From Nocardioides sp. dk884 (lineage in GTDB: Bacteria > Actinomycetota > Actinomycetes > Propionibacteriales > Nocardioidaceae), in contig NZ_CP045649.1 of NCBI RefSeq assembly GCF_009557055.1, forward strand, positions 1 to 64,000: a stretch of DNA of 64,000 nucleotides, written 5' to 3'. The position numbers and the translations under genes were made by a program. Below the pieces are notes generated by a model. It was given only the letters and a program-made list of their open reading frames with translations. It searched no databases and had not been told where the DNA came from. The first letter of the stretch is position 1, and the number at the start of each line of letters is the position of its first letter. This document shows, one piece after another, positions 37,486 through 46,271 of this stretch.

Positions 37486-38200
37486 CGTGGTCCTCCTCGA
37501 CCACCCGCACGGTGAGGGTGGTGGTGCCGATCTTCACGACCGAGCCGTCGTGGAGCCGGGCGCGGGGCACCTTCTGCCCGTCGACCAGCATGCCGTTGGT
37601 GGAGCCGAGGTCGCGGACCTCGATGTGCAGGTCCGCGGCGCGGCCGGCCTCCTCACCGACACGGAACTCGACATGGCGCCGGCTCACGCCGGGGTCGTTG
37701 ATCCGCACGTCCGCGTCGGTGCCGCGCCCCACGACCACGCCGGGCGCCTGGAGCGGCTGGCGGGTGCCGTTGACCTCGAGCAGCGCGCGGGCCCGGCGTA
37801 CCTGGGTCGGGGAGGAGTGGGAGGTGACCTTGGCCTGCACCTGGCTGCGGACCCGGAACCGGCCGGTGGTGAGGTCCTCGGCTCCCTCGAAGGACAGCGT
37901 GATCGGCCCCGGGAAGGAGTAGCCCTGCTCGCGGGCGTGCTGCTGCACCTGCGAGACCAGCTCGTCGGCCATCGCGGTGTCGTACGGCGCGAGCCGCTCC
38001 AGGTCGGTGGCGGAGAGCTCGACGTGGAAGTCGTTGGGGACCAGACGACGCTCGCGCGAGAGGATCTGCGCGTTGTTGTCGCACTCGCGCTGCAGCGCGG
38101 CCGCGATCTCCACCGGCTGCACCGCGGAACGGAAGGCACGGGCGAACGCGCCCGAGATCATCTCTTCCAGGCGCTGCTCGAAGCGCTGCAACCCACGCAC
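37478..38200 (-). CDS. fhaA: FHA-domain protein FhaA with DUF3662
   Basis: The 240-residue protein has the N-terminal DUF3662 domain (about 1-115, LQRFEQRLEEMISGAFARAF) and a C-terminal FHA domain with VGRGTDADVRI, SRRHVEF and DLGSTNGM. It binds phosphorylated wall-synthesis regulators in relatives. GTG 38200 follows GAGAGGAGG. It is the first gene of the leftward operon, so the promoter should lie in 38201-38394. Confidence 0.94.
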   Translation of the reverse strand: MRGLQRFEQRLEEMISGAFARAFRSAVQPVEIAAALQRECDNNAQILSRERRLVPNDFHVELSATDLERLAPYDTAMADELVSQVQQHAREQGYSFPGPITLSFEGAEDLTTGRFRVRSQVQAKVTSHSSPTQVRRARALLEVNGTRQPLQAPGVVVGRGTDADVRINDPGVSRRHVEFRVGEEAGRAADLHIEVRDLGSTNGMLVDGQKVPRARLHDGSVVKIGTTTLTVRVVEEDHVV

Positions 38201-38394
38201 GTCGCCTCCTCTCGCCGGAACCCCGGATCGTGCCTCGTGCCGGTCGCGATCCGTGCCGGTTGGCCGCAGACCGAGGACCCCGGACCTGCCGGGGTACGGC
38301 CCCGATCGTAGCCATGCCCTCTCGGTCGATCTCGTTACCCGTACGCCGGTTTGGGAATCTCAGCGCGGCTGGGCTAGCCTGACGACGCTTCGGA

Positions 38395-38478
38395 GCGCGA
38401 GTGGCGGAATAGGCAGACGCGCACGGTTCAGGTCCGTGTGTCCGAAAGGACGTGGGGGTTCAACTCCCCCCTCGCGCA
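38395..38478 (+). tRNA. tRNA-Leu (CAG anticodon)
   Basis: The 84-nt gene has the long variable arm of class II tRNAs. Acceptor arm GCGCGAG/CTCGCGC, anticodon loop TTCAGGT with CAG at 38429-38431, T-arm GGGGGTTCAACTCCCCC. CCA is not encoded. Confidence 0.96.
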
Positions 38479-38483
38479 CAGAA

Positions 38484-38525
38484 GCGAAAGGCCCCAGGTC
38501 GATGACCCGGGGCCTTTCGCCTTTT
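38484..38525 (+). terminator. intrinsic terminator after tRNA-Leu
   Basis: GCGAAAGGCCCC (38484-38495) pairs perfectly with GGGGCCTTTCGC (38509-38520), followed by CTTTT. It may also end the convergent lipoprotein transcript from the right. Confidence 0.88.
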
Positions 38526-38642
38526 CTCTGGCTGTTCTCGGCTGGTCCTCGACTGGGCCCGCGGACTCCGGCGCAGAGACCGAGGGCCGGACCCAGGGCA
38601 GGTGATCTGCCCCGAGCCCGGCCCAGAGACGTGTGTCGCAGG

Positions 38643-39416
38643 TCAGCCGGCGGCGCCGAGGTCGACGACCTCGTCCTTCGCAGGGGCCTGCACGTCGAGG
38701 GGCTCGTTGAACTCCGAGAAGGTGAAGTGGCCGGGCTCGTCGCCGCCCACGACCTCCAGCTTGAGGATGTAGTGCTTGTCCTCCTCGCTGCCGACCCAGA
38801 CGGTGGTCTCCTCGCCGTCCTCCTCGGAGACGATCTCGATCGCCGGGGTGCCGTCGAGGTCGGTCTCGCCGACGACCTCGCCCTGGTCCTCTGCCGAGTC
38901 GGACTCGTCGTCGTCGAGGTTGTCGAGGAAGTCGTCGAGGTCGCAGATCTCGGTGAAGTCGCCGCCGGGGACCTTCGCCCACTTGTCACCGATCAGCCCG
39001 ATCAGGGCCTCGGCCTGCTTCTCGCCACCGGGACCCGCGCTCTGGGTCCAGAACTCCTTGGAGCCCTTGAGGTAGGACTCCTGACCGAGCCCGATGATCT
39101 CGGCCTCGGCGCCGTCGCTGGTGATGCTGCCGGCGCAGTCACCGGAGGTGGTGAGCCGCAGGTCCAGCGACATCTCGGCGCCGTCGCTGGTGATGGTGCC
39201 GGCCATCCGGACCGAGTCGAGCGCCTTCATGTCGGCGATCGCAGCTTCCTGGATCTCCTTCATCGGCTTGTCGGCGAAGCCGTTCTCCGAGGACTTCGAC
39301 GAGGATTCCCCGGACGAGTCCTTCGACTCCTCGTCGTCGCCGCAGGCGGCCGTGGCAGTGAGCATCACGGCCCCGGCCACGGCTGCGGCCAGGCGGGTAC
39401 GCCTCTTGTACGTCAC
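38643..39416 (-). CDS. LppX/LprG-like lipoprotein
   Basis: The 257-residue protein has a basic start (TYKRRTRLAAAVAG), a hydrophobic core and a lipobox LTATAAC (Cys at about 25), then an acidic linker. The mature part resembles actinobacterial LppX/LprAFG lipid-carrier lipoproteins in its SVRMAGT and ESYLKGSKEFW region; the assignment is moderate. It is a paralogue of the gene at 40874-41719. GTG start 39416. Confidence 0.75.
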   Translation of the reverse strand: MTYKRRTRLAAAVAGAVMLTATAACGDDEESKDSSGESSSKSSENGFADKPMKEIQEAAIADMKALDSVRMAGTITSDGAEMSLDLRLTTSGDCAGSITSDGAEAEIIGLGQESYLKGSKEFWTQSAGPGGEKQAEALIGLIGDKWAKVPGGDFTEICDLDDFLDNLDDDESDSAEDQGEVVGETDLDGTPAIEIVSEEDGEETTVWVGSEEDKHYILKLEVVGGDEPGHFTFSEFNEPLDVQAPAKDEVVDLGAAG

Positions 39417-39583
39417 GTTGTTCCTCTCAGTTCTGTGGCTTGTCGACCTCAGTGTCTCCTGTGGCCCCTGAGGTCATGCGGGGGGTGATCTCGGCCTCGT
39501 GCGCCGGATCCGCGAAACCGCTCCCGGTGCGCCCCCTGCGCTCCTAGGGTGGGTCGACTCTCCAGCGGCGAAGGAAAACCCCG

Positions 39584-40840
39584 ATGTCCACCTCCACGTC
39601 GACGTCGGGGCGGCTGTGCGCTGCCCTGGTGTCCGCGCTCCTGCTCCTCACCCTGCCGCTCGCCGCCCCGGGCGCCCGCGCCGACGAACCGGTCCCCGAG
39701 CCGTCGGGGCCTTCCGGGCCGATGGTCGTCGGGAACCTCGGTGCCCCGGCGACTGGTGTCACCGGCCGATGGGTCCGCCTCGACGGCGGCTGGACGGTGG
39801 TGCGGGACGACGGACGGTTCGCCGTCGCGGCGCCCTCCGCGCCGGCGCGGCTGGTCGTGCTGCAGGAGTACGGCGCGGAGACGTCGCGCCTGCGGATCGA
39901 GACGGCACCGACGAACCTCTCGGCCGGGGCCGACCTGGGCGTGCTCGACGTGCCGGTGCTCGAGCCGGTCACCGTGCGGGTGGTCGACGCCGGTGGCCGC
40001 GCGGTCCCCGGCGCCGCGGTCACCCACCTGTGGAGCCTGCCGCAGTCCCCGGTGCCGGGTGCGGCGACGTGGGAGCACACCGGGCACGTCCTGTCGCATG
40101 GTCTCCCGGTGGAGCGGGCGACCATGGGGGCGTCCCTGACCACCGATGCGTCCGGCGAGGTCAGCCACAGCTTCGCCCGGTCCGCGGACGGCCGGATCCT
40201 GTCCGGCTCGGCCTCGTTCACATCCGAGAGGCACCTGCCTACGCACGTGGCGAAGTTGACCGGCGCGCAGCCGCAGCCCGACGGCAGCCTCCTGGTGCGG
40301 CTCGCGGACCTGGTGCTCCCCGAGCCGCCGGGTCCGGTCCGCAACCTGCGGGCCACCCCGGGCGATGGCGGGGTGCTCCTGCAGTGGGACCCGCCCGCGG
40401 TCGCGGGGACCTGGCGGCACTACGTGGTCACCGACGTCGCCACCGGCGTCGAGCAGAAGGTCATCTCCGAGCACGCACGGGTCGCCGCGCCCAACGGGGT
40501 GGCGGGCCGTTTCCGGGTGCGCGCGGTCGGGCTCGGTGGCGAGAGCCCGGAGGCCCTCTCCGCGCCGGTGACGCCGCGACCGCTGCGGGTCCGCCTGGTC
40601 GGCCCGCGCGACGGTGCCCTGGTGCGGGGCCCCGCGACGTACCGCGTGGTGTCGTCGCTGCCGCTGGTCTCGCTCGACTGCACGCCACGACGGCCCCAGC
40701 GGGTCCGGGTCCGCGGGTGCGCGACGGGGCGGATCACGGTGCGCGCCCAGCGCGTGGCCCGGGTGCGGTTCACGGTGACCGCGCGGGACTCCGTGGGCAC
40801 CTCGGTGCGCCTGCGTCGGTCCTTCGTCCGACCGGGCTGA
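39584..40840 (+). CDS. secreted protein with fibronectin type III-like domain
   Basis: The 418-residue protein has a signal peptide (LCAALVSALLLLTLPLAAPGARA). The centre has an FN3-like domain with PGPVRNLRATPGDGGVLLQW (about 245-340), and the C-terminal part has Ig-like beta strands ending SFVRPG. No enzyme motif was seen. It lies between two paralogous lipoprotein genes that face the opposite way. It may be an adhesin or a wall-associated binding protein. Confidence 0.75.
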   Translation: MSTSTSTSGRLCAALVSALLLLTLPLAAPGARADEPVPEPSGPSGPMVVGNLGAPATGVTGRWVRLDGGWTVVRDDGRFAVAAPSAPARLVVLQEYGAETSRLRIETAPTNLSAGADLGVLDVPVLEPVTVRVVDAGGRAVPGAAVTHLWSLPQSPVPGAATWEHTGHVLSHGLPVERATMGASLTTDASGEVSHSFARSADGRILSGSASFTSERHLPTHVAKLTGAQPQPDGSLLVRLADLVLPEPPGPVRNLRATPGDGGVLLQWDPPAVAGTWRHYVVTDVATGVEQKVISEHARVAAPNGVAGRFRVRAVGLGGESPEALSAPVTPRPLRVRLVGPRDGALVRGPATYRVVSSLPLVSLDCTPRRPQRVRVRGCATGRITVRAQRVARVRFTVTARDSVGTSVRLRRSFVRPG

Positions 40841-40873
40841 CCCGTCCCGCCCGCCGCCCGCGGCGGGGAGAGG

Positions 40874-41719
40874 TCAGTCGTCGGGCTCGTCGTCGGCGCT
40901 GCCGAGGTCGACGACCTGGTTCTTGGGCGGCGCCTTCACCTTGAAGGCGTCGTTGAACTCCGAGAACGTGAACTCCCCGGGGTTCTCGCCGTCCTCGACG
41001 CGCATCTTGAGGATGTAGTGGCGCCCCTCCTCGGTGCCGACCCAGACCGTCGAGACCTCGGCGTCGTCGTAGATCTTCACCTCCACCGCGGGGGTGTCGG
41101 CGACGCTCGTCTCGCCGACGACCTCGGTCTGCGGGTCCGCGGACTCGCTCGCGTCGTCGGGGTCGTCGAGGTCGTCGAGGAACGAGTTGAGGTCGCAGAA
41201 CTCGTTGAAGTCGCCGCCGGGGATCTTGGCCCACTTGCCTGCGAGCGCCGAGATCAGGGCGTCGGCCTGCTGCCCGGCGTCGTCGCCGGCGCTCTTGCGC
41301 CAGAACTCCTCGGTGCCCTTGAGATAGGAGGTGTTGCCGACCCCGATGATCTCGGCGTCCGCGCCGTCGACGGAGACCTTTCCGTCGCAGTCGCCCTGGG
41401 CGCTGAGCCGCAGGTCCACCGCCAGCTCCGAGGCGTCGTCGCGCAGCGTGCCGGCCACCCGCACGAACTGCAGGGCGCGCATGTCCTTGACCGCCGCGGC
41501 CTGGATCTCCTCCACCGACTTGTCGGCGAAGGCCTCGCTCTCGGAGTCCTCCGAGCCCGAGGCCGACGGGGACGCAGAGGCGTCGGACGCCTCCGAGGCC
41601 GACGGGGAGTCCGCGGACGAACCGTCGTCGGAGTCGTCACCGCACGCCGCCACCCCGGTCAGCAACACGGCCCCGGCCACGGCTGCGGCCAGTCTGGTTC
41701 GCCTGTTGTACGTCGTCAC
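40874..41719 (-). CDS. LppX/LprG-like lipoprotein (paralogue)
   Basis: The 281-residue protein begins TTYNRRTRLAAAVAGAVLL with lipobox LTGVAAC, followed by a long Ser/Asp-rich linker. The mature domain has SYLKGTEEFWRKSAG, KWAKIPGGDFNEFCDL and VVDLGSADD. These motifs line up throughout with the 38643-39416 protein. Two copies around an FN3 protein suggest duplication of a unit. Confidence 0.75.
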   Translation of the reverse strand: MTTYNRRTRLAAAVAGAVLLTGVAACGDDSDDGSSADSPSASEASDASASPSASGSEDSESEAFADKSVEEIQAAAVKDMRALQFVRVAGTLRDDASELAVDLRLSAQGDCDGKVSVDGADAEIIGVGNTSYLKGTEEFWRKSAGDDAGQQADALISALAGKWAKIPGGDFNEFCDLNSFLDDLDDPDDASESADPQTEVVGETSVADTPAVEVKIYDDAEVSTVWVGTEEGRHYILKMRVEDGENPGEFTFSEFNDAFKVKAPPKNQVVDLGSADDEPDD

Positions 41720-41901
41720 GTCGTACCTCCTGGGTCCAGGACCGCAGCCGGTCCCGGGTCTGCGAGTGGCGCAGCTGTGGTGCCCTGGGTTCTCCTCAGG
41801 CTCTCACGCCGCCCGCCGCCCGTCAGGGCCCGACGCCATGGGTCCTTCGGCACTGGTGCACCTGTATCCCGGGTCGTCGACGGCCCCGGGATACTGGGTC
41901 C

Positions 41902-42579
41902 ATGCCCTCCTCGAGCGACCCAGGCCGCACCCGACGGGGCCGCGGGGCGCTGCTCCTGCTGCTCGTGCTGGTGCTGGTGAACGTCCCGACGCTGATCGGC
42001 GTGTGGAACCGCCAGCAGGTGGAGCGCTCCGGGGAGGACGTCGCGGCGAAGGTCCTGCAGACCCGGCCCACGGACTCCGGGGTGCTGGTGAGCTTCACCT
42101 ATCCCAAGGACTCGGGGATCGAGGCGGACACCGCGTACGCCGTCGAGGTGGACCGCGAGACCGGCGAGCGCGCCGGCGAGACGGGCACGCTGAGCGTGCG
42201 GGTGCGCCCCGAGAACCCCGCGACGTACGTCGTGGACGGCGAGGTGAGCGACCGCTCCGCGCTGGTGCTGCCGCTCGTCCTCAACGGTCTGGTGCTGCTG
42301 ATCGCACTGCTGCTGTGGCGGGTGCGCGGGCGGATGCGCCCGGAGCTGGTGCTGCGCGCCGGCGGCGACCTCGAGCCCGGCGAGGCCGAGCCGCTGCTGG
42401 AGCGCGTGGCCGGGCTGGAGTACGTCGTGCAGGGCCGGGTCGCCTCGGTGTCGGGCGGCGAGGACGGGGAGGTGCTGCTGGAGGTCGCCGACCGGCGGGT
42501 CCGGGTGCTGCTCGACGGGCACGCGAACCCGGTCGAGGTGGGCGCCGACGCCCGGGTGCAGGGGCTCATGGTCGGCTGA
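41902..42579 (+). CDS. DUF3592-like membrane protein
   Basis: The 225-residue protein has two membrane segments (ALLLLLVLVLVNVPTLIGVW and LVLPLVLNGLVLLIALLLW) enclosing an extracytoplasmic beta domain (about 40-110), then a cytoplasmic domain. This is the DUF3592-type layout, though the family match is only moderate. No catalytic motif is evident. Confidence 0.65.
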   Translation: MPSSSDPGRTRRGRGALLLLLVLVLVNVPTLIGVWNRQQVERSGEDVAAKVLQTRPTDSGVLVSFTYPKDSGIEADTAYAVEVDRETGERAGETGTLSVRVRPENPATYVVDGEVSDRSALVLPLVLNGLVLLIALLLWRVRGRMRPELVLRAGGDLEPGEAEPLLERVAGLEYVVQGRVASVSGGEDGEVLLEVADRRVRVLLDGHANPVEVGADARVQGLMVG

Positions 42580-42631
42580 GCCCGCGCGCCGCTGACCAGA
42601 CCGGCTTGCGGGGCACCACCAGACTGGCGCC

Positions 42632-43111
42632 ATGCACACGCTCGCCGACTTCTCCGCCCGCTCCATCGAGGGCCAGGACATCGATCTCGCGGACTACCTC
42701 GGCCAGGTGGTCCTGGTCGTCAACACGGCCTCGAAGTGCGGGCTGACCCCGCAGTTCGAGGGTCTGCAGTCGCTCTACGACCGGTTCGGCGAGCAGGGGT
42801 TCACCGTGCTCGGCTTCCCCTGCGACCAGTTCCGCGACCAGGAGCTCGACGACGACGCGGAGATCGCGGGGTTCTGCCAGCGCAACTACGGCGTCAGCTT
42901 CCCGATGTTCTCCAAGATCGACGTCAACGGCGACGACGCGCACCCGCTCTACCGCTGGCTGCGCGCCGAGCAGAAGGGCGTGCTCAGCGACCGGATCAAG
43001 TGGAACTTCACCAAGTTCCTGCTCGACCGGGACGGCACGGTCGTGGCCCGCTACTCGCCCACGACCAAGCCGGAGAAGATCGCCGCGGACATCGAGCGCG
43101 CGCTGGGCTGA
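42632..43111 (+). CDS. glutathione peroxidase family protein
   Basis: The 159-residue thiol peroxidase has the catalytic cysteine in NTASKCGLTPQF (Cys36, encoded by TGC, not selenocysteine), GFPCDQF and WNFTKFLLDRDG. Actinobacterial members usually use thioredoxin or mycothiol-linked systems rather than glutathione. ATG 42632 lies 52 bp after the DUF3592 gene. Confidence 0.93.
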   Translation: MHTLADFSARSIEGQDIDLADYLGQVVLVVNTASKCGLTPQFEGLQSLYDRFGEQGFTVLGFPCDQFRDQELDDDAEIAGFCQRNYGVSFPMFSKIDVNGDDAHPLYRWLRAEQKGVLSDRIKWNFTKFLLDRDGTVVARYSPTTKPEKIAADIERALG

Positions 43112-43116
43112 GACGG

Positions 43117-43157
43117 CGTACGGCCCAGGAGCACCGGAGTGCGTCCTGGGCCGTACG
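43117..43157. terminator. bidirectional hairpin between gpx and mmpL
   Basis: CGTACGGCCCAGGA (43117-43130) and TCCTGGGCCGTACG (43144-43157) are exactly complementary. The loop holds a further GCAC/GTGC pair. It lies between two convergent genes and can end both transcripts. Confidence 0.8.
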
Positions 43158-43173
43158 GCGGGTAGGGCGGGGG

Positions 43174-45501
43174 TCAGGCGTTGACCGGCTCCCGCTCGTC
43201 GAGGTTCATGTGCGGGCGCTCCAGGCTCTCGCCCTCGACGTCCACGTTGGGCAGGATCTTGTCCAGCCAGCTCGGCAGCCACCAGGCCTTCTCGCCGAGC
43301 ATGTACATCAGCGCCGGGACCAGCGCCATGCGGACCACGAACGCGTCGAGGAACACGGCGACGGCGAGCGCGAAGCCCATCGACTTGATGATCGGCTCGT
43401 CGATCAGGATGAAGGCCGCGAAGACCGAGATCATGATCAGGGCCGCCGCGGTCACCACACGGGCGCTGTTGCGGAAGCCGTCGACCACCGCCTCGCGGGT
43501 GCTCATGCCGTGCACGTGCGCCTCGCGCATGCGGGTGACCAGGAAGACCTGGTAGTCCATCGCCAGGCCGAACACCAGCCCGATCAGGAAGATCGGCATG
43601 AAGCTGACGATCGGCTGGCCCTCCATGATGCCGAACGCGCCCTCCTGGAAGACCGCGACGGTGACGCCGAGGGTGGCGAGCACGGACAGCAGGAAGCCGA
43701 ACGTCGCGGTGAGCGGCACCAGGATCGAGCGGAAGACCAGCATCAGCAGGATGAACGCGAGGCCGATGACGACGGCCAGGTAGACCGGCAGCGCGTCGTC
43801 GAGGCGGTCGGAGACGTCGGTGGTGATCGCGGTCAGGCCGGTGATGCCGATCTCGGCGCCGGTGTCGGACTCGAGGGCGTCCTGGCCGTCGCGCAGCGAG
43901 CCCAGCAGGTCCTTGGTGGCCTTGTCCTCGGCGCCGGACTCCGGCGTGATCATCACCTGCGCGCCCGTGGCCGGCTCGGTCACGGCGCCCTTGTCGTCGG
44001 TGACCTCGTTGGTGGCGATGATCTGGGCGTTGGCCACGTCGTCCTGGCCGGCGGCCCAGGCGGCGACCTCGCCGAACACCTCGCCGCGCTCCTCGGCGGG
44101 CACGTCGCCGGCGTCCACGACCACCAGCAGCGGGGCGTCACGGCCCGGGCCGAACGCCTCGGCGGTCAGGTCGGAGGCCTTGCGGGCGGTGGTGTCGCTC
44201 GAGGCGGTGCTGTCGGTCGGGAAGGCGAGGTAGAGCTCCTTCATCGGGATCGCCAGCGCGCCCAGCACGATCACCGAGACCAGGGCGACCGCCCAGGAAC
44301 GCTTGCCGACGAAGCGGGCCCAGCGCACGCCGTTGTTGACGATCTTGCCGTCGTCCTCGCGGGCGGGGGCGTACTTGCGGACCTGGCCGCCGAAGGCCTT
44401 GGACTTCAGCAGGCCGAGGAGCGCCGGCAGCAGTGTGAGCGCGACCAGCACCGCGATGAACACGGTGCTCGCGGCCGCGAGACCCATGGTGGTGAGGAAC
44501 GGGATGCGGACGACGGCGAGCGCGGCGAGCGCGATGAGGACCGTCAGTCCGGCGAAGACCACCGCGGAGCCGGCGGTGCCGACGGCGACGCCGACCGCCT
44601 CCTCGCTGTCGTCGGTGTGGTCGTGCTCGGCGCGGTAGCGGGCCAGGATGAACAGCGCGTAGTCGATGCCGACCGCGAGGCCGATCATCGTGGCGAGCAT
44701 CGGGGTGGTGGAGCCGATCTCGGTGAACGCGGTCATGGCGGTGACCCCGGCGATGCCGATGCCGATGCCGAACACCGCGGTGAGGATCGGCAGGCCGGCC
44801 GCGACCAGCGAGCCGAAGGTGAGGACCAGCACCAGCAGTGCCACGGCGATGCCGACGAGCTCGGAGGTCATGCCGATCTCGAGCATGCCGGTCGAGCCGG
44901 AGCCGTTGGCCTCGATCTCGAGACCGTCGACGCGGTGCTCGTCCATGACGTCCCGCAGTGCCTCGATGGTCTCCGGCTCGACGTCGGCGACGGCCTCGAC
45001 GTCGAACTCGAAGCTGATCTGGCCGACCCGGCCGTCCGGGGACAGCGGCGAGAGCGCCTCGGCGTTGTCCTCCGCGACGTCGCGCGGGGTGCCGGCCTGG
45101 GTGGCCTGGTCGACGATCATCTGGCGCTGCTGCTCGGCCGCCTGCACCGGGTTGGCCAGCGGGGCCTTCTCCGGCATCTGCGGCAGCGCGGCCAGGTCCT
45201 CGACGAGGTCGTCGACCTCCGCGGCGTACGCCTTGTCGGAGAGGGTGCTGCCCTCCGGGGCTGCGACCACGACGTTGACGGTGGCCTGGTCGAAGGGGTC
45301 CTTGGCGCCCGGGAAGAGCTCCGCCTGCATGTCGGCGGCCTTCTCCGAGGGGATGCCCGGGATGGAGAAGGAGTCGCTCATCGGCTTGGACTGGGTGGCC
45401 GCGAAGCCGCCGACGGCGACGAGCACGACGAGCCAGCCGACGATGAAGAACGGCCACCGCCGGAAGGCGGTCCTGCCGAGTCGGTACAAGAGGGTGGCCA
45501 C
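43174..45501 (-). CDS. MMPL-family RND transporter
   Basis: The 775-residue integral membrane protein has the RND layout: twelve membrane segments, with large extracytoplasmic loops after the first and seventh. The MMPL core includes GIDYALFILARYR and a second GLAMDYQVFLVTRMREA. It probably exports lipids or hydrophobic compounds. GTG start 45501 with GGAG upstream. A TetR gene lies directly upstream in the same direction, probably its repressor. Confidence 0.93.
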   Translation of the reverse strand: MATLLYRLGRTAFRRWPFFIVGWLVVLVAVGGFAATQSKPMSDSFSIPGIPSEKAADMQAELFPGAKDPFDQATVNVVVAAPEGSTLSDKAYAAEVDDLVEDLAALPQMPEKAPLANPVQAAEQQRQMIVDQATQAGTPRDVAEDNAEALSPLSPDGRVGQISFEFDVEAVADVEPETIEALRDVMDEHRVDGLEIEANGSGSTGMLEIGMTSELVGIAVALLVLVLTFGSLVAAGLPILTAVFGIGIGIAGVTAMTAFTEIGSTTPMLATMIGLAVGIDYALFILARYRAEHDHTDDSEEAVGVAVGTAGSAVVFAGLTVLIALAALAVVRIPFLTTMGLAAASTVFIAVLVALTLLPALLGLLKSKAFGGQVRKYAPAREDDGKIVNNGVRWARFVGKRSWAVALVSVIVLGALAIPMKELYLAFPTDSTASSDTTARKASDLTAEAFGPGRDAPLLVVVDAGDVPAEERGEVFGEVAAWAAGQDDVANAQIIATNEVTDDKGAVTEPATGAQVMITPESGAEDKATKDLLGSLRDGQDALESDTGAEIGITGLTAITTDVSDRLDDALPVYLAVVIGLAFILLMLVFRSILVPLTATFGFLLSVLATLGVTVAVFQEGAFGIMEGQPIVSFMPIFLIGLVFGLAMDYQVFLVTRMREAHVHGMSTREAVVDGFRNSARVVTAAALIMISVFAAFILIDEPIIKSMGFALAVAVFLDAFVVRMALVPALMYMLGEKAWWLPSWLDKILPNVDVEGESLERPHMNLDEREPVNA

Positions 45502-45580
45502 GGGGGTCTCCTGGAGGAATGGGTGTGGTGCGGGGTGTGCCCGGGAGGGCGGGACGGGCCGAGGCCCGGTGGTCAGGTGG

Positions 45581-46177
45581 TCAGGTGAAGAGGTCGCGGG
45601 CCGCAGCCAGCGTGCGGTCGAACAGGTCGGGGATCGATCGCTCGTCGCCGGCGACGTAGGTCCCGATCGCCGACTCGAAGACGGTGACGAGCAGCCGGAC
45701 GAGCAGCCGCGCGCGCACGGCGTCGACCCGCCCCTGCTCGCGCTCGACGATCAGGTCGACGAAGCCGCCGACGAACTCCTCGAACCGGTCGATCACCGCC
45801 GTGAGCAGGCGCGGCGTCGTGGTGATCAGGTGGGTGATGCGGGCGATGTCCTCGCGGTCCAGCGCGTCGCTCTGGCCGTCGAGCAGCTCGTGGGCGAGCA
45901 CGGCGAGGTCGTCGACGAGCCGGCCGTGCGGGCCTCCCTCGACGAACCGCGCGCGGGTGTCCTCGGCGATCACGGGTACCGGGCCGAGGACGGCGTCCAG
46001 CTTGCCGGGGAAGTAGTTGAACAGCGTGCGGCGCGACAGCGCGGACGCCTCGGCGAGGTCGTCCATGGTGAAGCCGTCGAGACCACGCTCGGCCGTGAGG
46101 ATCTGGGCGCAGCGCGCGATCCGGATCTCGGTCGCCAGGCGGCGGGCCTCCCGGGTCGAGAGGGCGGGGCTGGTCAT
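45581..46177 (-). CDS. TetR-family regulator of the MMPL transporter
   Basis: The 198-residue protein has an N-terminal TetR DNA-binding domain (about 10-60: RCAQILTAERGLDGFTMDDLAEASALSRRTLFNYFPGK). The C-terminal ligand-binding domain is diverse, as usual. It is 79 bp upstream of the transporter gene and cotranscribed. A palindrome just before its start is the likely operator. Confidence 0.9.
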   Translation of the reverse strand: MTSPALSTREARRLATEIRIARCAQILTAERGLDGFTMDDLAEASALSRRTLFNYFPGKLDAVLGPVPVIAEDTRARFVEGGPHGRLVDDLAVLAHELLDGQSDALDREDIARITHLITTTPRLLTAVIDRFEEFVGGFVDLIVEREQGRVDAVRARLLVRLLVTVFESAIGTYVAGDERSIPDLFDRTLAAARDLFT

Positions 46178-46188
46178 GGCGCGATTCT

Positions 46189-46211
46189 TGCACTATGGCC
46201 CAAAGAGTGCA
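46189..46211. promoter_or_regulatory. candidate TetR operator
   Basis: TGCACT (46189-46194) and AGTGCA (46206-46211) form an inverted repeat with an 11-bp spacer, 12 bp upstream of the TetR start. AT-rich flanks make it prominent. Autoregulation is inferred. Confidence 0.55.
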
Positions 46212-46271
46212 GAAATGTGACGGTGGTCACGGCCCTTGCCTCGGCGGTGGTCGGAGGCGGATCGTGGCCCG

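Noticed and set aside
42737..42742. Selenocysteine site in glutathione peroxidase
   Set aside because: The catalytic codon is TGC (cysteine), not TGA.
42736..45588. Long plus-strand frame opposite the MMPL transporter
   Set aside because: It begins inside glutathione peroxidase in another frame, has repetitive Glu/Asp/Arg composition, and the minus-strand MMPL gene is certain.
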